A stretch of 38,427 nt of DNA from Bacteroidia bacterium (GTDB lineage Bacteria > Bacteroidota > Bacteroidia > Flavobacteriales > Flavobacteriaceae). Below are positions 1-7,486 of this stretch, in pieces. The notes under the pieces are model-generated. The model saw only the letters and a program-made list of their open reading frames with translations. It had not been told where the DNA came from and did no database searches. The number at the start of each line of letters is the position of its first letter. Position 1 is the stretch's first letter. Both the position numbers and the translations under genes were made by a program. Location of the stretch: assembly GCA_030429835.1 (NCBI GenBank), contig JAUIGC010000011.1, positions 1 through 38,427 on the forward strand, read 5' to 3'.

Positions 1-251
1 ATATTTTTGACATGGCAGGCAGTGGATTTGAAAGTACCGTGCGTTTGGCCAAGAGTTCTCCGGCCATGTGGACACCTATTTTTGAACAGAACAAGGAGAA
101 CGTAATAGACACCCTAAACGAATATATACAGAATCTTACGGATTTCAGGGAGCTTTTATTGGCCGATGATTTTGAGGGTATCTACAAAGAGATGAACAAT
201 ACGAATAAAATAAAATCAATATTAAAGGGAATACCGCTAAATAAGAAGTAA
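1..251 (+). CDS. tyrA: Prephenate dehydrogenase, C-terminal end (partial)
   Basis: The open frame runs in from before the window (in frame from base 3) and stops at 249-251. The visible part reads IFDMAGSGFESTVRLAKSSP and continues as a helical tail. This matches the C-terminal dimerisation region of prephenate dehydrogenase, where the Gly-Ser-Gly-Phe stretch followed by Arg and Ala is typical. The enzyme oxidatively decarboxylates prephenate to 4-hydroxyphenylpyruvate for tyrosine synthesis in the cytoplasm. The stop codon overlaps the next start by one base (TAATG), so it is translationally coupled to the DAHP synthase/chorismate mutase gene, which supports the aromatic-pathway assignment. 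The NAD-binding half is outside the window, so the call rests on the tail and the neighbour. Confidence 0.8.
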   Translation, partial: IFDMAGSGFESTVRLAKSSPAMWTPIFEQNKENVIDTLNEYIQNLTDFRELLLADDFEGIYKEMNNTNKIKSILKGIPLNKK

Positions 252-1333
252 TGGAGAACAAGAAAGAAATGAGATCCTGGTTAGACGATATGAAGTTGGA
301 CCACCCACTGGTCATTGCAGGACCTTGTAGTGCAGAAACAGAAGAACAAGTGTTAAGGATTGCACATGAATTAAAGGATACCGATGTTAATTATTATCGT
401 GCCGGTATCTGGAAGCCAAGAACCCGACCGGGTAATTTTGAGGGTGTAGGTGCCTTGGGACTTAAGTGGCTACAAAAGGTCCGTGAGGAGACCGGTTTGA
501 AAACCGCTACAGAAGTGGCCAACAGGGCCCATGTAGAGTTGGCTTTGGAATATGATGTTGATTTGTTGTGGGTAGGTGCCCGTTCTACTGTAAGTCCGTT
601 CATTATGCAGGAATTGGCGGATGCTTTGGAAGGAACCGATAAAATAGTTTTGGTCAAGAACCCGGTAAACCCAGATTTAGCCCTTTGGTTGGGTGGAATA
701 GAAAGGCTGTACACCGCAGGGGTTAAAAAGCTTGGTGCCATTCACCGTGGTTTCTCCACCTATGAAAAAACAAAGTATAGGAACATTCCAGAATGGCAAA
801 TGGCCATTGAGTTCCAGAACAAATTTCCTGACTTGCCATTGATCAATGACCCATCGCACATTACGGGTAGAAGGGATATGATCTTTGATGTATCACAGAC
901 AGCTCTTGATCTAAATTTTGACGGTTTGATGATTGAGACACATCACGATCCAGACAATGCCTGGAGTGATGCCGCACAACAAGTGACACCACAAAGATTG
1001 GTTCAGATTATGAAAGACTTAAAGATTAGAAAGGAAACCGATCCTGAAGCGGAATACAACTCTAAATTGAGCAACCTTAGGGCACAGATCGATGTCATCG
1101 ACAATCAATTGATAGAAACCTTGGGTAAAAGAATGAAAATTTCCGATAGTATTGGGGCACTGAAAAAGGAAAAAAACGTTGCTGTACTGCAGTCCAACCG
1201 ATGGAACCAAATTCTGGGCGCTATGATTTTGGAAGGGGAAAGTAAAGGATTGAGCGAAGAATTTATCTTGAGAATGTTCAAGGCAATTCACCAAGAATCC
1301 ATAAATCACCAAGAAAAGATTGTAAATGGATAA
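251..1333 (+). CDS. aroG: Bifunctional DAHP synthase / chorismate mutase
   Basis: This 360-residue protein joins two shikimate-pathway activities. Residues about 15-260 are a short (AroA-I-beta type) 3-deoxy-7-phosphoheptulonate synthase, with GPCSAET at 24-30, KPRTRP near 55 and DPSHITGRR near 200. It condenses phosphoenolpyruvate and erythrose-4-phosphate. Residues about 265-355 are an all-helical AroQ chorismate mutase domain (LRAQIDVIDNQLIETLGKRM), which converts chorismate to prephenate. The mutase domain probably also serves as the feedback-sensing part, as in known fusions with this order. The start overlaps the tyrA stop, so both lie in one operon, and a strong hairpin follows the stop. 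Product confidence is high. The symbol is a conventional choice; aroF or aroA(G) are also used. Confidence 0.95.
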   Translation: MENKKEMRSWLDDMKLDHPLVIAGPCSAETEEQVLRIAHELKDTDVNYYRAGIWKPRTRPGNFEGVGALGLKWLQKVREETGLKTATEVANRAHVELALEYDVDLLWVGARSTVSPFIMQELADALEGTDKIVLVKNPVNPDLALWLGGIERLYTAGVKKLGAIHRGFSTYEKTKYRNIPEWQMAIEFQNKFPDLPLINDPSHITGRRDMIFDVSQTALDLNFDGLMIETHHDPDNAWSDAAQQVTPQRLVQIMKDLKIRKETDPEAEYNSKLSNLRAQIDVIDNQLIETLGKRMKISDSIGALKKEKNVAVLQSNRWNQILGAMILEGESKGLSEEFILRMFKAIHQESINHQEKIVNG

Positions 1334-1367
1334 AATAAAATCCCGGTCATTGACCGGGATTTTATTT
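1333..1367. terminator. Bidirectional terminator between convergent genes
   Basis: A 17-bp perfect inverted repeat (arms 1333-1349 and 1351-1367, core CCCGGTCA/TGACCGGG) with A-rich and T-rich flanks on both sides. It can terminate both the DAHP synthase operon and the opposing gene, and its ends lie inside both stop codons. Confidence 0.9.
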
Positions 1368-1806
1368 ACTTCTTGAATACGAAGCGGGTTACGAAAATTC
1401 CCTGCCCGTCCTTTTCCCCGGCGTCAGCTTCAACCCCACTGGTCACAAAAACGAGCTCCCATCCCTCGGCGGCCATGGCCGTAAGTTTAGAAGAAATCAG
1501 GGCATCGTTGGCAGCAATATTTTGAAACCGGATACCAGCAATATTATAGAAATTAAGAAGTTTTGTCTCTTCAAAATCCTTCACCCGAATATCGGAGCGA
1601 TCAGCTTTGTTCCTTGTATTGTCATCGGCTGTTTGAACCGATGAAAATTCTTTATAATCCCGGTCTGCATTCGCATCGATAATTCTTGATCTTCCCAATC
1701 CACTGGGTACAATGGATTCAACGGTTGTGATAATTTTGTATTCTTGGGCTTGTGCGGTTATCATCGTAAGTACCGTAACAAATAGAATGTTAACAACTCT
1801 TTTCAT
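1366..1806 (-). CDS. Small secreted protein of unknown function
   Basis: I do not recognise a named family. The preferred start at 1806 gives 146 residues beginning MKRVVNILFVTVLTMITAQA, a Sec signal peptide with cleavage probably after the AQA. An upstream in-frame start at 1887 would put 27 unlikely residues before the signal. The mature part is about 125 residues. It has a charged middle (repeated Asp/Arg) and ends in a strand-rich segment, AAEGWELVFVTSG then FVTRFVFKK. The EGWELV pattern recalls short DUF4177-like proteins, but that is only a resemblance. The gene stands alone on the minus strand, convergent with the DAHP synthase gene, and is probably periplasmic or surface exposed. Confidence 0.75.
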   Translation of the reverse strand: MKRVVNILFVTVLTMITAQAQEYKIITTVESIVPSGLGRSRIIDANADRDYKEFSSVQTADDNTRNKADRSDIRVKDFEETKLLNFYNIAGIRFQNIAANDALISSKLTAMAAEGWELVFVTSGVEADAGEKDGQGIFVTRFVFKK

Positions 1807-1965
1807 GATTTTTTTAGTTTTAGAAGATTGATTAAATGAATTTAAAAGTAGCTTAAAAGTCCAAATTAGGAAAGTACTGATTTTCAAAATTTTGGTATGT
1901 TCAAAACAATGCTTTTATTCTGTTTCTAAAAGTATTATTGTTTCTTTGTATTTGGTACGTTAAGC

Positions 1966-2919
1966 ATGGAAGGAACAGTTTATAAATCAACGGGAAGCTG
2001 GTATACCGTTAAGGCCAAGAACGGAACGTTCTATGAATGCAGGATAAAGGGCAAATTTAGAATTAAGGGAATTAAAAGCACCAATCCAATTGCTGTAGGC
2101 GACAAGGTCCTTTTTGAGTTGGACGACAAGGGCGAGGAAAATGTCGGCGTTATCCATGGCATCAAGGACCGTAAAAATTACATTATTCGTAAATCGGTCA
2201 ACCTATCCAAGCAAACACATATCATCGCCGCCAACCTAGATCAGGTTTTTTTATTGATTACCCTAAACAATCCAACCACATATACCATATTCATTGATAG
2301 ATTTTTGGTAACTGCCGAGGCTTATGAAGTGCCCACCGTTCTGGTCTTCAATAAAATTGACACTTATAACGATGAGGAAACGGACGAAATAAAATATCTC
2401 GCCGACTTATACCGAAAAATTGGTTATACCTGTATAGGCATATCGGCAAAAACAGGTAAAAATGTGGACAAAATCAAGGAAATGATGATTGGGAAAACCT
2501 CTATGTTTTCAGGGCATTCCGGAGTAGGAAAATCTACGTTGATCAATGCTATTGAGCCTGGTCTGGGCATTAAAACCGCTGAAATATCCCAACAGCACTT
2601 ACAAGGACAGCATACTACAACCTTTGCGGAAATGTTTGATCTTAGTTTTGATGCGCATATTATAGATACTCCAGGAATAAAAGGGTTTGGCATTGTGGAT
2701 ATGGAACGGGAGGAGATAGGGGATTATTTTCCGGAACTTTTTGAATTGAAGCAAGATTGTAAATTTAATAACTGCATCCATCTGGATGAGCCTAAATGTG
2801 CGGTAAAGGATGCCTTGGAAAAAGGGAAAGTTTCATGGAGCAGATATAGAAGCTATTTACAAATGATAACGGGGGAAGAAGAAAATTATAGAATGGATAT
2901 ACACGGGGAAAAGAAATGA
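1966..2919 (+). CDS. rsgA: Ribosome small-subunit-dependent GTPase A
   Basis: RsgA (YjeQ) is a circularly permuted GTPase that helps late maturation of the 30S subunit. The permuted order is visible. An OB-fold covers residues about 1-75. The G4 motif NKID (129-132) and G5-like SAK (160-162) come before the P-loop GHSGVGKS (183-190), and DTPG (G3) follows at 234-237. A C-terminal zinc site is formed by Cys265, Cys270, His272 and Cys278. The length of 317 residues is normal for the family. The ATG at 1966 is the first good start. The stop overlaps the dtd start by four bases (ATGA), so rsgA heads a translation/housekeeping operon with dtd and the MazG-like gene. Confidence 0.97.
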   Translation: MEGTVYKSTGSWYTVKAKNGTFYECRIKGKFRIKGIKSTNPIAVGDKVLFELDDKGEENVGVIHGIKDRKNYIIRKSVNLSKQTHIIAANLDQVFLLITLNNPTTYTIFIDRFLVTAEAYEVPTVLVFNKIDTYNDEETDEIKYLADLYRKIGYTCIGISAKTGKNVDKIKEMMIGKTSMFSGHSGVGKSTLINAIEPGLGIKTAEISQQHLQGQHTTTFAEMFDLSFDAHIIDTPGIKGFGIVDMEREEIGDYFPELFELKQDCKFNNCIHLDEPKCAVKDALEKGKVSWSRYRSYLQMITGEEENYRMDIHGEKK

Positions 2920-3368
2920 GGACTGTAATTCAGCGGGTAACCAAGGCCAGTGTAAAGGTAGAGGGAAAGTTGATTTCTTCTATTGGAAGTGGATTATTGT
3001 TGCTGCTGGGAATTAGCGATGAGGATACCATGGATGATATTGATTGGTTGGTTAGAAAGGTGCTTAATCTTAGAGTTTTTAATGACGAGGATGGAGTGAT
3101 GAATAAATCAGTCATGGACATCGCTGGCGATATAATAGTTGTAAGCCAATTCACACTCCACGCTTCCACTAAAAAAGGAAATAGACCTTCGTATATTAAG
3201 GCCGCAAAACCTGAAGTTGCCACACCCATTTATGAAGCTTTTGTTAAGCACATGGAAAAAGAACTGGGTAAAAATGTAGGTACGGGTATCTTTGGGGCCG
3301 ATATGAAAGTGGAACTTCTCAATGATGGTCCTGTCACCATTATAATCGATACAAAAAACAGGGAATAA
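2916..3368 (+). CDS. dtd: D-aminoacyl-tRNA deacylase
   Basis: Dtd hydrolyses D-aminoacyl-tRNA (notably D-Tyr) and so keeps D-amino acids out of protein synthesis. The 150-residue length and the two active-site motifs fit: SQFTLHASTKKGNRPSY near residues 77-93 and the Gly-Pro motif NDGPVTI near 136-142, which gives chirality selection. The protein starts MRTVIQRVTKASVKV, as expected for the family. It overlaps rsgA by four bases and the following MazG-like gene by one base, so it sits in the middle of a coupled operon. Confidence 0.97.
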   Translation: MRTVIQRVTKASVKVEGKLISSIGSGLLLLLGISDEDTMDDIDWLVRKVLNLRVFNDEDGVMNKSVMDIAGDIIVVSQFTLHASTKKGNRPSYIKAAKPEVATPIYEAFVKHMEKELGKNVGTGIFGADMKVELLNDGPVTIIIDTKNRE

Positions 3369-3694
3369 TGAATATCAAAAATGCACAAGAAGCCGTAGAT
3401 AATTGGATTAAGGAACACGGGGTTCGTTATTTTAATGAGCTTACCAATATGGCACAACTTACAGAGGAAGTTGGGGAGGTTGCACGAATCATTTCCAGAA
3501 GATATGGGGAACAAAGTGAAAAGGAGTCCGATAAATCCAAGGATTTAGGGGAAGAGTTGGCCGATGTGCTTTTTGTTGTACTTTGCTTGGCCAACCAGAC
3601 CGGAGTAGATTTACAACAAGCTTTTGACAAAAAGTTAGATTTAAAAACAAAGCGTGATCATGACCGGCATCACAATAACAAAAAGTTGAAATAG
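3368..3694 (+). CDS. MazG-like nucleotide pyrophosphohydrolase
   Basis: A 108-residue all-alpha protein of the MazG/dUTPase-like superfamily. The metal-binding signature is visible as two acidic clusters: LTEEVGEVAR (residues about 32-41) and DLGEELADVLFVVLCLANQ (about 58-76), the usual EExxE and ExxD pattern. Members hydrolyse (d)NTPs to monophosphate and pyrophosphate, possibly to clear damaged nucleotides; the substrate here cannot be read from sequence. The start overlaps the dtd stop (TAATG). A -7-like element for the next gene follows directly, so this is probably the last gene of the rsgA operon. Confidence 0.9.
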   Translation: MNIKNAQEAVDNWIKEHGVRYFNELTNMAQLTEEVGEVARIISRRYGEQSEKESDKSKDLGEELADVLFVVLCLANQTGVDLQQAFDKKLDLKTKRDHDRHHNNKKLK

Positions 3695-3697
3695 TGC

Positions 3698-3705
3698 TAT
3701 CTTTG
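3698..3705 (+). promoter_or_regulatory. -7 promoter element before aroA
   Basis: TATCTTTG matches the Bacteroidota TAnnTTTG consensus. It lies just past the MazG-like stop and 25 bases before the TTG preferred as the aroA start. No convincing -33 TTG is seen at the right spacing. Confidence 0.5.
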
Positions 3706-3730
3706 ACGTTTGTTTTTAATAGCTAGCATC

Positions 3731-4960
3731 TTGAAAATTTACCTTACCGGCCCAAAGAATCAACTACTTAAAGAGACCATTAAAATAACGGGGTCCAAAA
3801 GCGAATCAAATCGCTCCTTATTGTTATCAGCCCTGTATCCGGGAATACAAATTTTAAACCTTTCCAATTCTGATGATGCTCAGGTGATGGAGGCCGGATT
3901 GAATAAGACGGAAGGAACGGTGGACATACATCATGCGGGTACTGCAATGCGTTTTTTGACGGGCTATTTTTCGGCTATGGAAGGTAGCGATGTCATTCTT
4001 ATCGGATCAAAGCGAATGACGGAAAGGCCCGTGCAAATTTTAGTGGATGCCTTAAAGGAACTTGGTGCGGATATTTCCTATGTTAAAGAAGAGGGCTATC
4101 CCCCCCTGCATATCAAGGGAAAAAAATTATCGAAACATAAAGTTAGTCTTCCGGCGAACGTTAGTAGCCAATATATTTCTTCATTGCTACTAATTGCGCC
4201 AAGCCTGGAAAATGGACTTGAACTTGAATTGACGGGTAAAATCACTTCGGTGCCCTATATAAAAATGACTTTGGCCCTTCTAACTGAAATTGGGGTAGAT
4301 AGTAGCTTTCAAGGCAATAGTATCACCGTAAAGCCAAAAACCGAGGTAAAACCAACTACTTTGGTGGTGGAATCAGATTGGAGTTCTGCTTCCTATTTCT
4401 ATAGTATCGTTGCCCTTTCTGATGTAGGCTCCCAAATCACCCTGTCCGCCTATAAAAAAAATAGTCTTCAGGGAGATAGTGTACTTCATAAGTTGTATGG
4501 GGAATTTGGAGTGGAAACCGAATTTGGCGAGAACCAAATCACCCTGAAAAAAGTTTCGGAACCTACAAAAGCAACGGTAAGTTTCGATTTGGCGAACGCC
4601 CCGGATATTGCCCAAACCATAGCGGTCACCTGTTTTGGCCTTGGAATGGGCTGTTATTTGACAGGACTTCATACCCTGAAAATCAAGGAGACCGATCGCT
4701 TAGAGGCCCTACATACAGAATTGACCAAACTGGGAGCGGACATATCCGTTTCGGATAAGACGCTTACTTTGAAACCCGCGAAAAATATAAATAGCGAGAT
4801 TGCCATCGATACCTATAACGACCATAGAATGGCCATGGCCTTTGCACCTCTGGCCTTGAAAACTTCATTGATTATTAACGAAGCCATGGTGGTCACCAAG
4901 TCTTATCCGGATTTTTATGAGGACCTAAAGGCTTTACAATTTGGTATCAAGGAATTATAA
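3731..4960 (+). CDS. aroA: 3-phosphoshikimate 1-carboxyvinyltransferase (EPSP synthase)
   Basis: AroA transfers the enolpyruvyl group of PEP to shikimate-3-phosphate, the sixth step of the shikimate pathway. Family motifs are present: KSESNRSLLLSAL near the N-terminus (shikimate-phosphate binding), GTAMRFLTGYF, KETDRLEAL and YNDHRMAMAFAPLAL near the C-terminus. I chose the TTG at 3731 (MKIYLTGPKN, 409 residues) because homologues start close to this point and a -7 element at 3698-3705 leaves room for a short leader. A longer frame from a TTG at 3710 adds seven residues. The gene is separate from the tyrA/aroG operon at the window's start but serves the same pathway. Confidence 0.95.
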   Translation: MKIYLTGPKNQLLKETIKITGSKSESNRSLLLSALYPGIQILNLSNSDDAQVMEAGLNKTEGTVDIHHAGTAMRFLTGYFSAMEGSDVILIGSKRMTERPVQILVDALKELGADISYVKEEGYPPLHIKGKKLSKHKVSLPANVSSQYISSLLLIAPSLENGLELELTGKITSVPYIKMTLALLTEIGVDSSFQGNSITVKPKTEVKPTTLVVESDWSSASYFYSIVALSDVGSQITLSAYKKNSLQGDSVLHKLYGEFGVETEFGENQITLKKVSEPTKATVSFDLANAPDIAQTIAVTCFGLGMGCYLTGLHTLKIKETDRLEALHTELTKLGADISVSDKTLTLKPAKNINSEIAIDTYNDHRMAMAFAPLALKTSLIINEAMVVTKSYPDFYEDLKALQFGIKEL

Positions 4961-4972
4961 TTACCCATTTAC

Positions 4973-5004
4973 TTGACAACCCCCTGTTGTGGGTCGTATA
5001 TTTG
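4973..5004 (+). promoter_or_regulatory. Strong promoter before the queA leader
   Basis: TTGAC (from 4973) and TATATTTG (4997-5004) with 21 bases between the TTG and the TA, a very good match to the Bacteroidota -33/-7 pair. It would start transcription near 5010, about 200 bases before queA, leaving a long untranslated leader. Confidence 0.75.
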
Positions 5005-5123
5005 CAGCCGCAAAAAGCTGTACTCTGATTGCATCAAGTGATAAACGATAATTGCATTTCTGACGTTAGTACATTTTTGTGCGAAAGTTACATCCGACCT
5101 TAGCGGTCCATAAAAAGAATTAA

Positions 5124-5198
5124 ATGAAACATTCAGAAAAAAATTTCAATATTCAAGGAAATTTTTATTTGGGTGTTACATGTGACCAAAAACAATAA
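5124..5198 (+). CDS. Possible 24-residue leader ORF before queA
   Basis: An ATG at 5124 opens a frame for 24 residues ([13 protein letters not shown]... ending CDQKQ) that stops at 5196-5198, ten bases before the queA ATG. It has an A-rich upstream stretch (AAAAAGAATTAA) of the kind that serves as a ribosome site in this phylum. It sits inside the leader made from the promoter at 4973-5004. It could be a real small protein, a leader peptide coupled to queA translation, or chance; nothing in its sequence suggests a function. Confidence 0.3.
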   Translation: MKHSEKNFNIQGNFYLGVTCDQKQ

Positions 5199-5208
5199 TT
5201 ATCTACAC

Positions 5209-6261
5209 ATGAAATTATCCAATTTTAATTTTGAGCTTCCAAAGGAGTTATTGGCAGAACATCCTTCAGAAAATAGGGATGAGTCCAAATTAATGGTCAT
5301 AGATACCAAAACAGGTAAAATTGAGCATAAAATGTTCAAGGACATGATCGATTATTTTGATGAAGGCGATGTGATGGTCCTTAACAACACCAAGGTTTTT
5401 CCGGCACGTTTATATGGTAATAAGGAAAAAACTGGGGCTCGCATAGAAGTGTTCTTATTGCGAGAACTAAATGAAGAGCAGCGATTATGGGATGTTTTAG
5501 TAGATCCAGCGCGTAAAATCCGTATAGGGAACAAATTATATTTTGGTGACGACGAAACTCTTGTTGCAGAGGTTATAGACAATACCACTTCCCGTGGTAG
5601 AACCTTAAGGTTTTTATACGATGGTGCCTATTTGGATTTTAGAAGAAAACTAAGGGAACTTGGGGAGACTCCATTGCCAAAGTACATAAAAAGGAGTGTG
5701 GAACCTGAGGACGAAGAAAGGTACCAGACCATTTACGCCAAACATGAAGGTGCAGTTGCAGCACCTACGGCCGGGCTTCACTTTTCCAAACATCTTTTAA
5801 AGAGATTGGAAATAAAGGGAATAGATTTTGCCGAATTAACATTGCATGTTGGTTTAGGTACCTTTAACCCAGTAGAGGTGGAAGATCTTTCCAAGCACAA
5901 GATGGATAGCGAGGAATTGATTATTGATGAAAAGGCCACGGAAATAGTTAATAATGCCATTGCGAAGAAAAAGCGTATTTGCGCGGTAGGTACCACGGCA
6001 ATGAGGGGATTGGAAAGCGCAGTTTCTTCCAACCACACTTTGAATACCTTTGAAGGTTGGACCAATAAATTTATATTTCCTCCCTATGATTTTAGCATTG
6101 CCAATTCGATGATTACCAATTTTCATTTGCCAAAATCGACTTTATTGATGATGATTTCTGCCTTTATGGGACACGACTTAATGAAAAAGGCATATAAGGA
6201 GGCCATAATGGAAAGTTATAGGTTTTATTCCTACGGAGATGCTATGTTGATTTTGAGATAA
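5209..6261 (+). CDS. queA: tRNA preQ1(34) S-adenosylmethionine ribosyltransferase-isomerase
   Basis: QueA moves and isomerises the ribosyl part of S-adenosylmethionine onto 7-aminomethyl-7-deazaguanine in tRNA, making epoxyqueuosine at the wobble position. The protein (350 residues from the ATG at 5209) starts [19 protein letters not shown] and carries the family stretches [39 protein letters not shown] and [10 protein letters not shown]. An in-frame GTG at 5173 would add 12 residues not expected in the family, so 5209 is preferred. A strong promoter with a roughly 200-base leader precedes it and a terminator follows, so queA may be a single-gene unit. Confidence 0.96.
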   Translation: MKLSNFNFELPKELLAEHPSENRDESKLMVIDTKTGKIEHKMFKDMIDYFDEGDVMVLNNTKVFPARLYGNKEKTGARIEVFLLRELNEEQRLWDVLVDPARKIRIGNKLYFGDDETLVAEVIDNTTSRGRTLRFLYDGAYLDFRRKLRELGETPLPKYIKRSVEPEDEERYQTIYAKHEGAVAAPTAGLHFSKHLLKRLEIKGIDFAELTLHVGLGTFNPVEVEDLSKHKMDSEELIIDEKATEIVNNAIAKKKRICAVGTTAMRGLESAVSSNHTLNTFEGWTNKFIFPPYDFSIANSMITNFHLPKSTLLMMISAFMGHDLMKKAYKEAIMESYRFYSYGDAMLILR

Positions 6262-6290
6262 TTACACTCCTTACCTAGGGAAAAATATAG

Positions 6291-6328
6291 ATCCCGCCTT
6301 ATCATCATTGTGAAAGGCGGGATTTTTT
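6291..6328 (+). terminator. Terminator after queA
   Basis: Stem ATCCCGCCTT (6291-6300) with AAGGCGGGAT (6314-6323), a 13-base loop and a T tract ending at 6328. A classic rho-independent terminator directly before the rlmN promoter element. Confidence 0.9.
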
Positions 6329-6334
6329 AATATG

Positions 6335-6342
6335 TATCTTTG
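6335..6342 (+). promoter_or_regulatory. -7 promoter element before rlmN
   Basis: TATCTTTG, an exact TAnnTTTG match, ends only five bases before the rlmN ATG at 6348. Transcription would begin at or next to the start codon, so the mRNA may be leaderless. The -33 region lies within the preceding terminator hairpin. Confidence 0.55.
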
Positions 6343-6347
6343 AAAGG

Positions 6348-7391
6348 ATGGAAACAAGAAAAAAGGACATCAGGGCACTAACTAGGGACCAGCTCAGGGA
6401 ATTTTTTGTGTCACAGGGAAATCAGGCTTTTCGGGGCAATCAGGTGTATGAATGGCTATGGCAAAAATCTGCCCATTCCTTTGATGTTATGACCAACCTG
6501 TCCAAAGAAACCCGTAACATGCTGCAAGAAAACTTCGTTATCAACCATATTAAGGTGGATCAAATGCAGCGAAGTGCGGATGGTACCATAAAAAATGCTG
6601 TTCGTTTGCATGACGATTTGGTAGTCGAATCCGTTCTTATTCCCACCAAAACGAGGACAACAGCTTGTGTGTCCAGCCAAGTGGGATGTAGTTTGGATTG
6701 TAAGTTTTGTGCCACGGCCCGGTTAAAACGAATGAGAAACTTGAATCCTGACGAAATTTACGATCAGGTAGTAGCCATTGATAACGAGAGCCGACTCTAT
6801 TTTGATAGGCCCTTGAGCAATATCGTTTTCATGGGCATGGGAGAACCCCTAATGAACTACAATAATGTACTCAAGGCCATTGAAAAAATCACATCTTCGG
6901 AAGGTCTGGGTATGTCTCCTAGGAGGATTACTGTTTCCACATCGGGAGTACCCAAACTGATTAAAAAAATGGCCGATGACGAAGTCAAATTCAAGTTGGC
7001 CGTTTCCCTACATTCCGCTATCGACGAAACCAGAACTTCCATAATGCCGTTCAATGCAACCTTTACCCTAGCGGATCTTCGCGAGGCACTGATTTATTGG
7101 TATCAAAAAACAAAAAGCCGTATTACTTATGAATATGTGGTTTGGGAGGGAATAAATGATAAACGGGAAGATGTAGATGCCTTGGTGGATTTCTGCAAAT
7201 TTGCTCCCTCAAAGGTCAATTTAATAGAATATAACCCCATTGACGACGGTCAATTTCAACAGGCTTCCAATAAGGCCATAGAAATGTATGTAGAACGGCT
7301 TGAGAAAAATGGTATTACGGTGACAGTAAGGCGTTCTCGTGGAAAGGATATTGATGCAGCCTGTGGACAACTGGCGAATAAGTCTTCTTAA
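6348..7391 (+). CDS. rlmN: Dual-specificity 23S rRNA/tRNA adenine-C2 methyltransferase
   Basis: RlmN is a radical-SAM enzyme that methylates C2 of A2503 in 23S rRNA and of A37 in some tRNAs. The 4Fe-4S cluster motif CxxxCxxC is at Cys114, Cys118 and Cys121 (CSLDCKFCATARLKRMRNL). A second catalytic cysteine, used for the methyl-cysteine/covalent intermediate, is expected near the C-terminus and is seen as Cys339 in DAACGQL. MGMGEPLMNYNNV and ITVSTSGV are further family marks. The 347-residue length is normal. The ATG is directly behind a promoter element, so the start is well fixed. The neighbour queA also modifies tRNA. Confidence 0.97.
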   Translation: METRKKDIRALTRDQLREFFVSQGNQAFRGNQVYEWLWQKSAHSFDVMTNLSKETRNMLQENFVINHIKVDQMQRSADGTIKNAVRLHDDLVVESVLIPTKTRTTACVSSQVGCSLDCKFCATARLKRMRNLNPDEIYDQVVAIDNESRLYFDRPLSNIVFMGMGEPLMNYNNVLKAIEKITSSEGLGMSPRRITVSTSGVPKLIKKMADDEVKFKLAVSLHSAIDETRTSIMPFNATFTLADLREALIYWYQKTKSRITYEYVVWEGINDKREDVDALVDFCKFAPSKVNLIEYNPIDDGQFQQASNKAIEMYVERLEKNGITVTVRRSRGKDIDAACGQLANKSS

Positions 7392-7459
7392 GTGCTTAAA
7401 AAGCCACAAAAAAGGTGCTTTCCAAATATCAAAACTATCGATAACCGAACCCTTTTCGC

Positions 7460-7467
7460 TAATTTTG
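7460..7467 (+). promoter_or_regulatory. -7 promoter element before polyprenyl synthase gene
   Basis: TAATTTTG fits TAnnTTTG and lies 20 bases before the TTG start at 7487. No clear -33 element is visible. Confidence 0.4.
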
Positions 7468-7486
7468 AAATTCTAAGCCAGACTGC

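Noticed and set aside
5005-5123. preQ1 riboswitch in the queA leader
   Set aside because: I looked for the short stem with an A-rich tail forming a pseudoknot and did not find a convincing one. QueA also acts after preQ1 insertion, so it is not the usual target.
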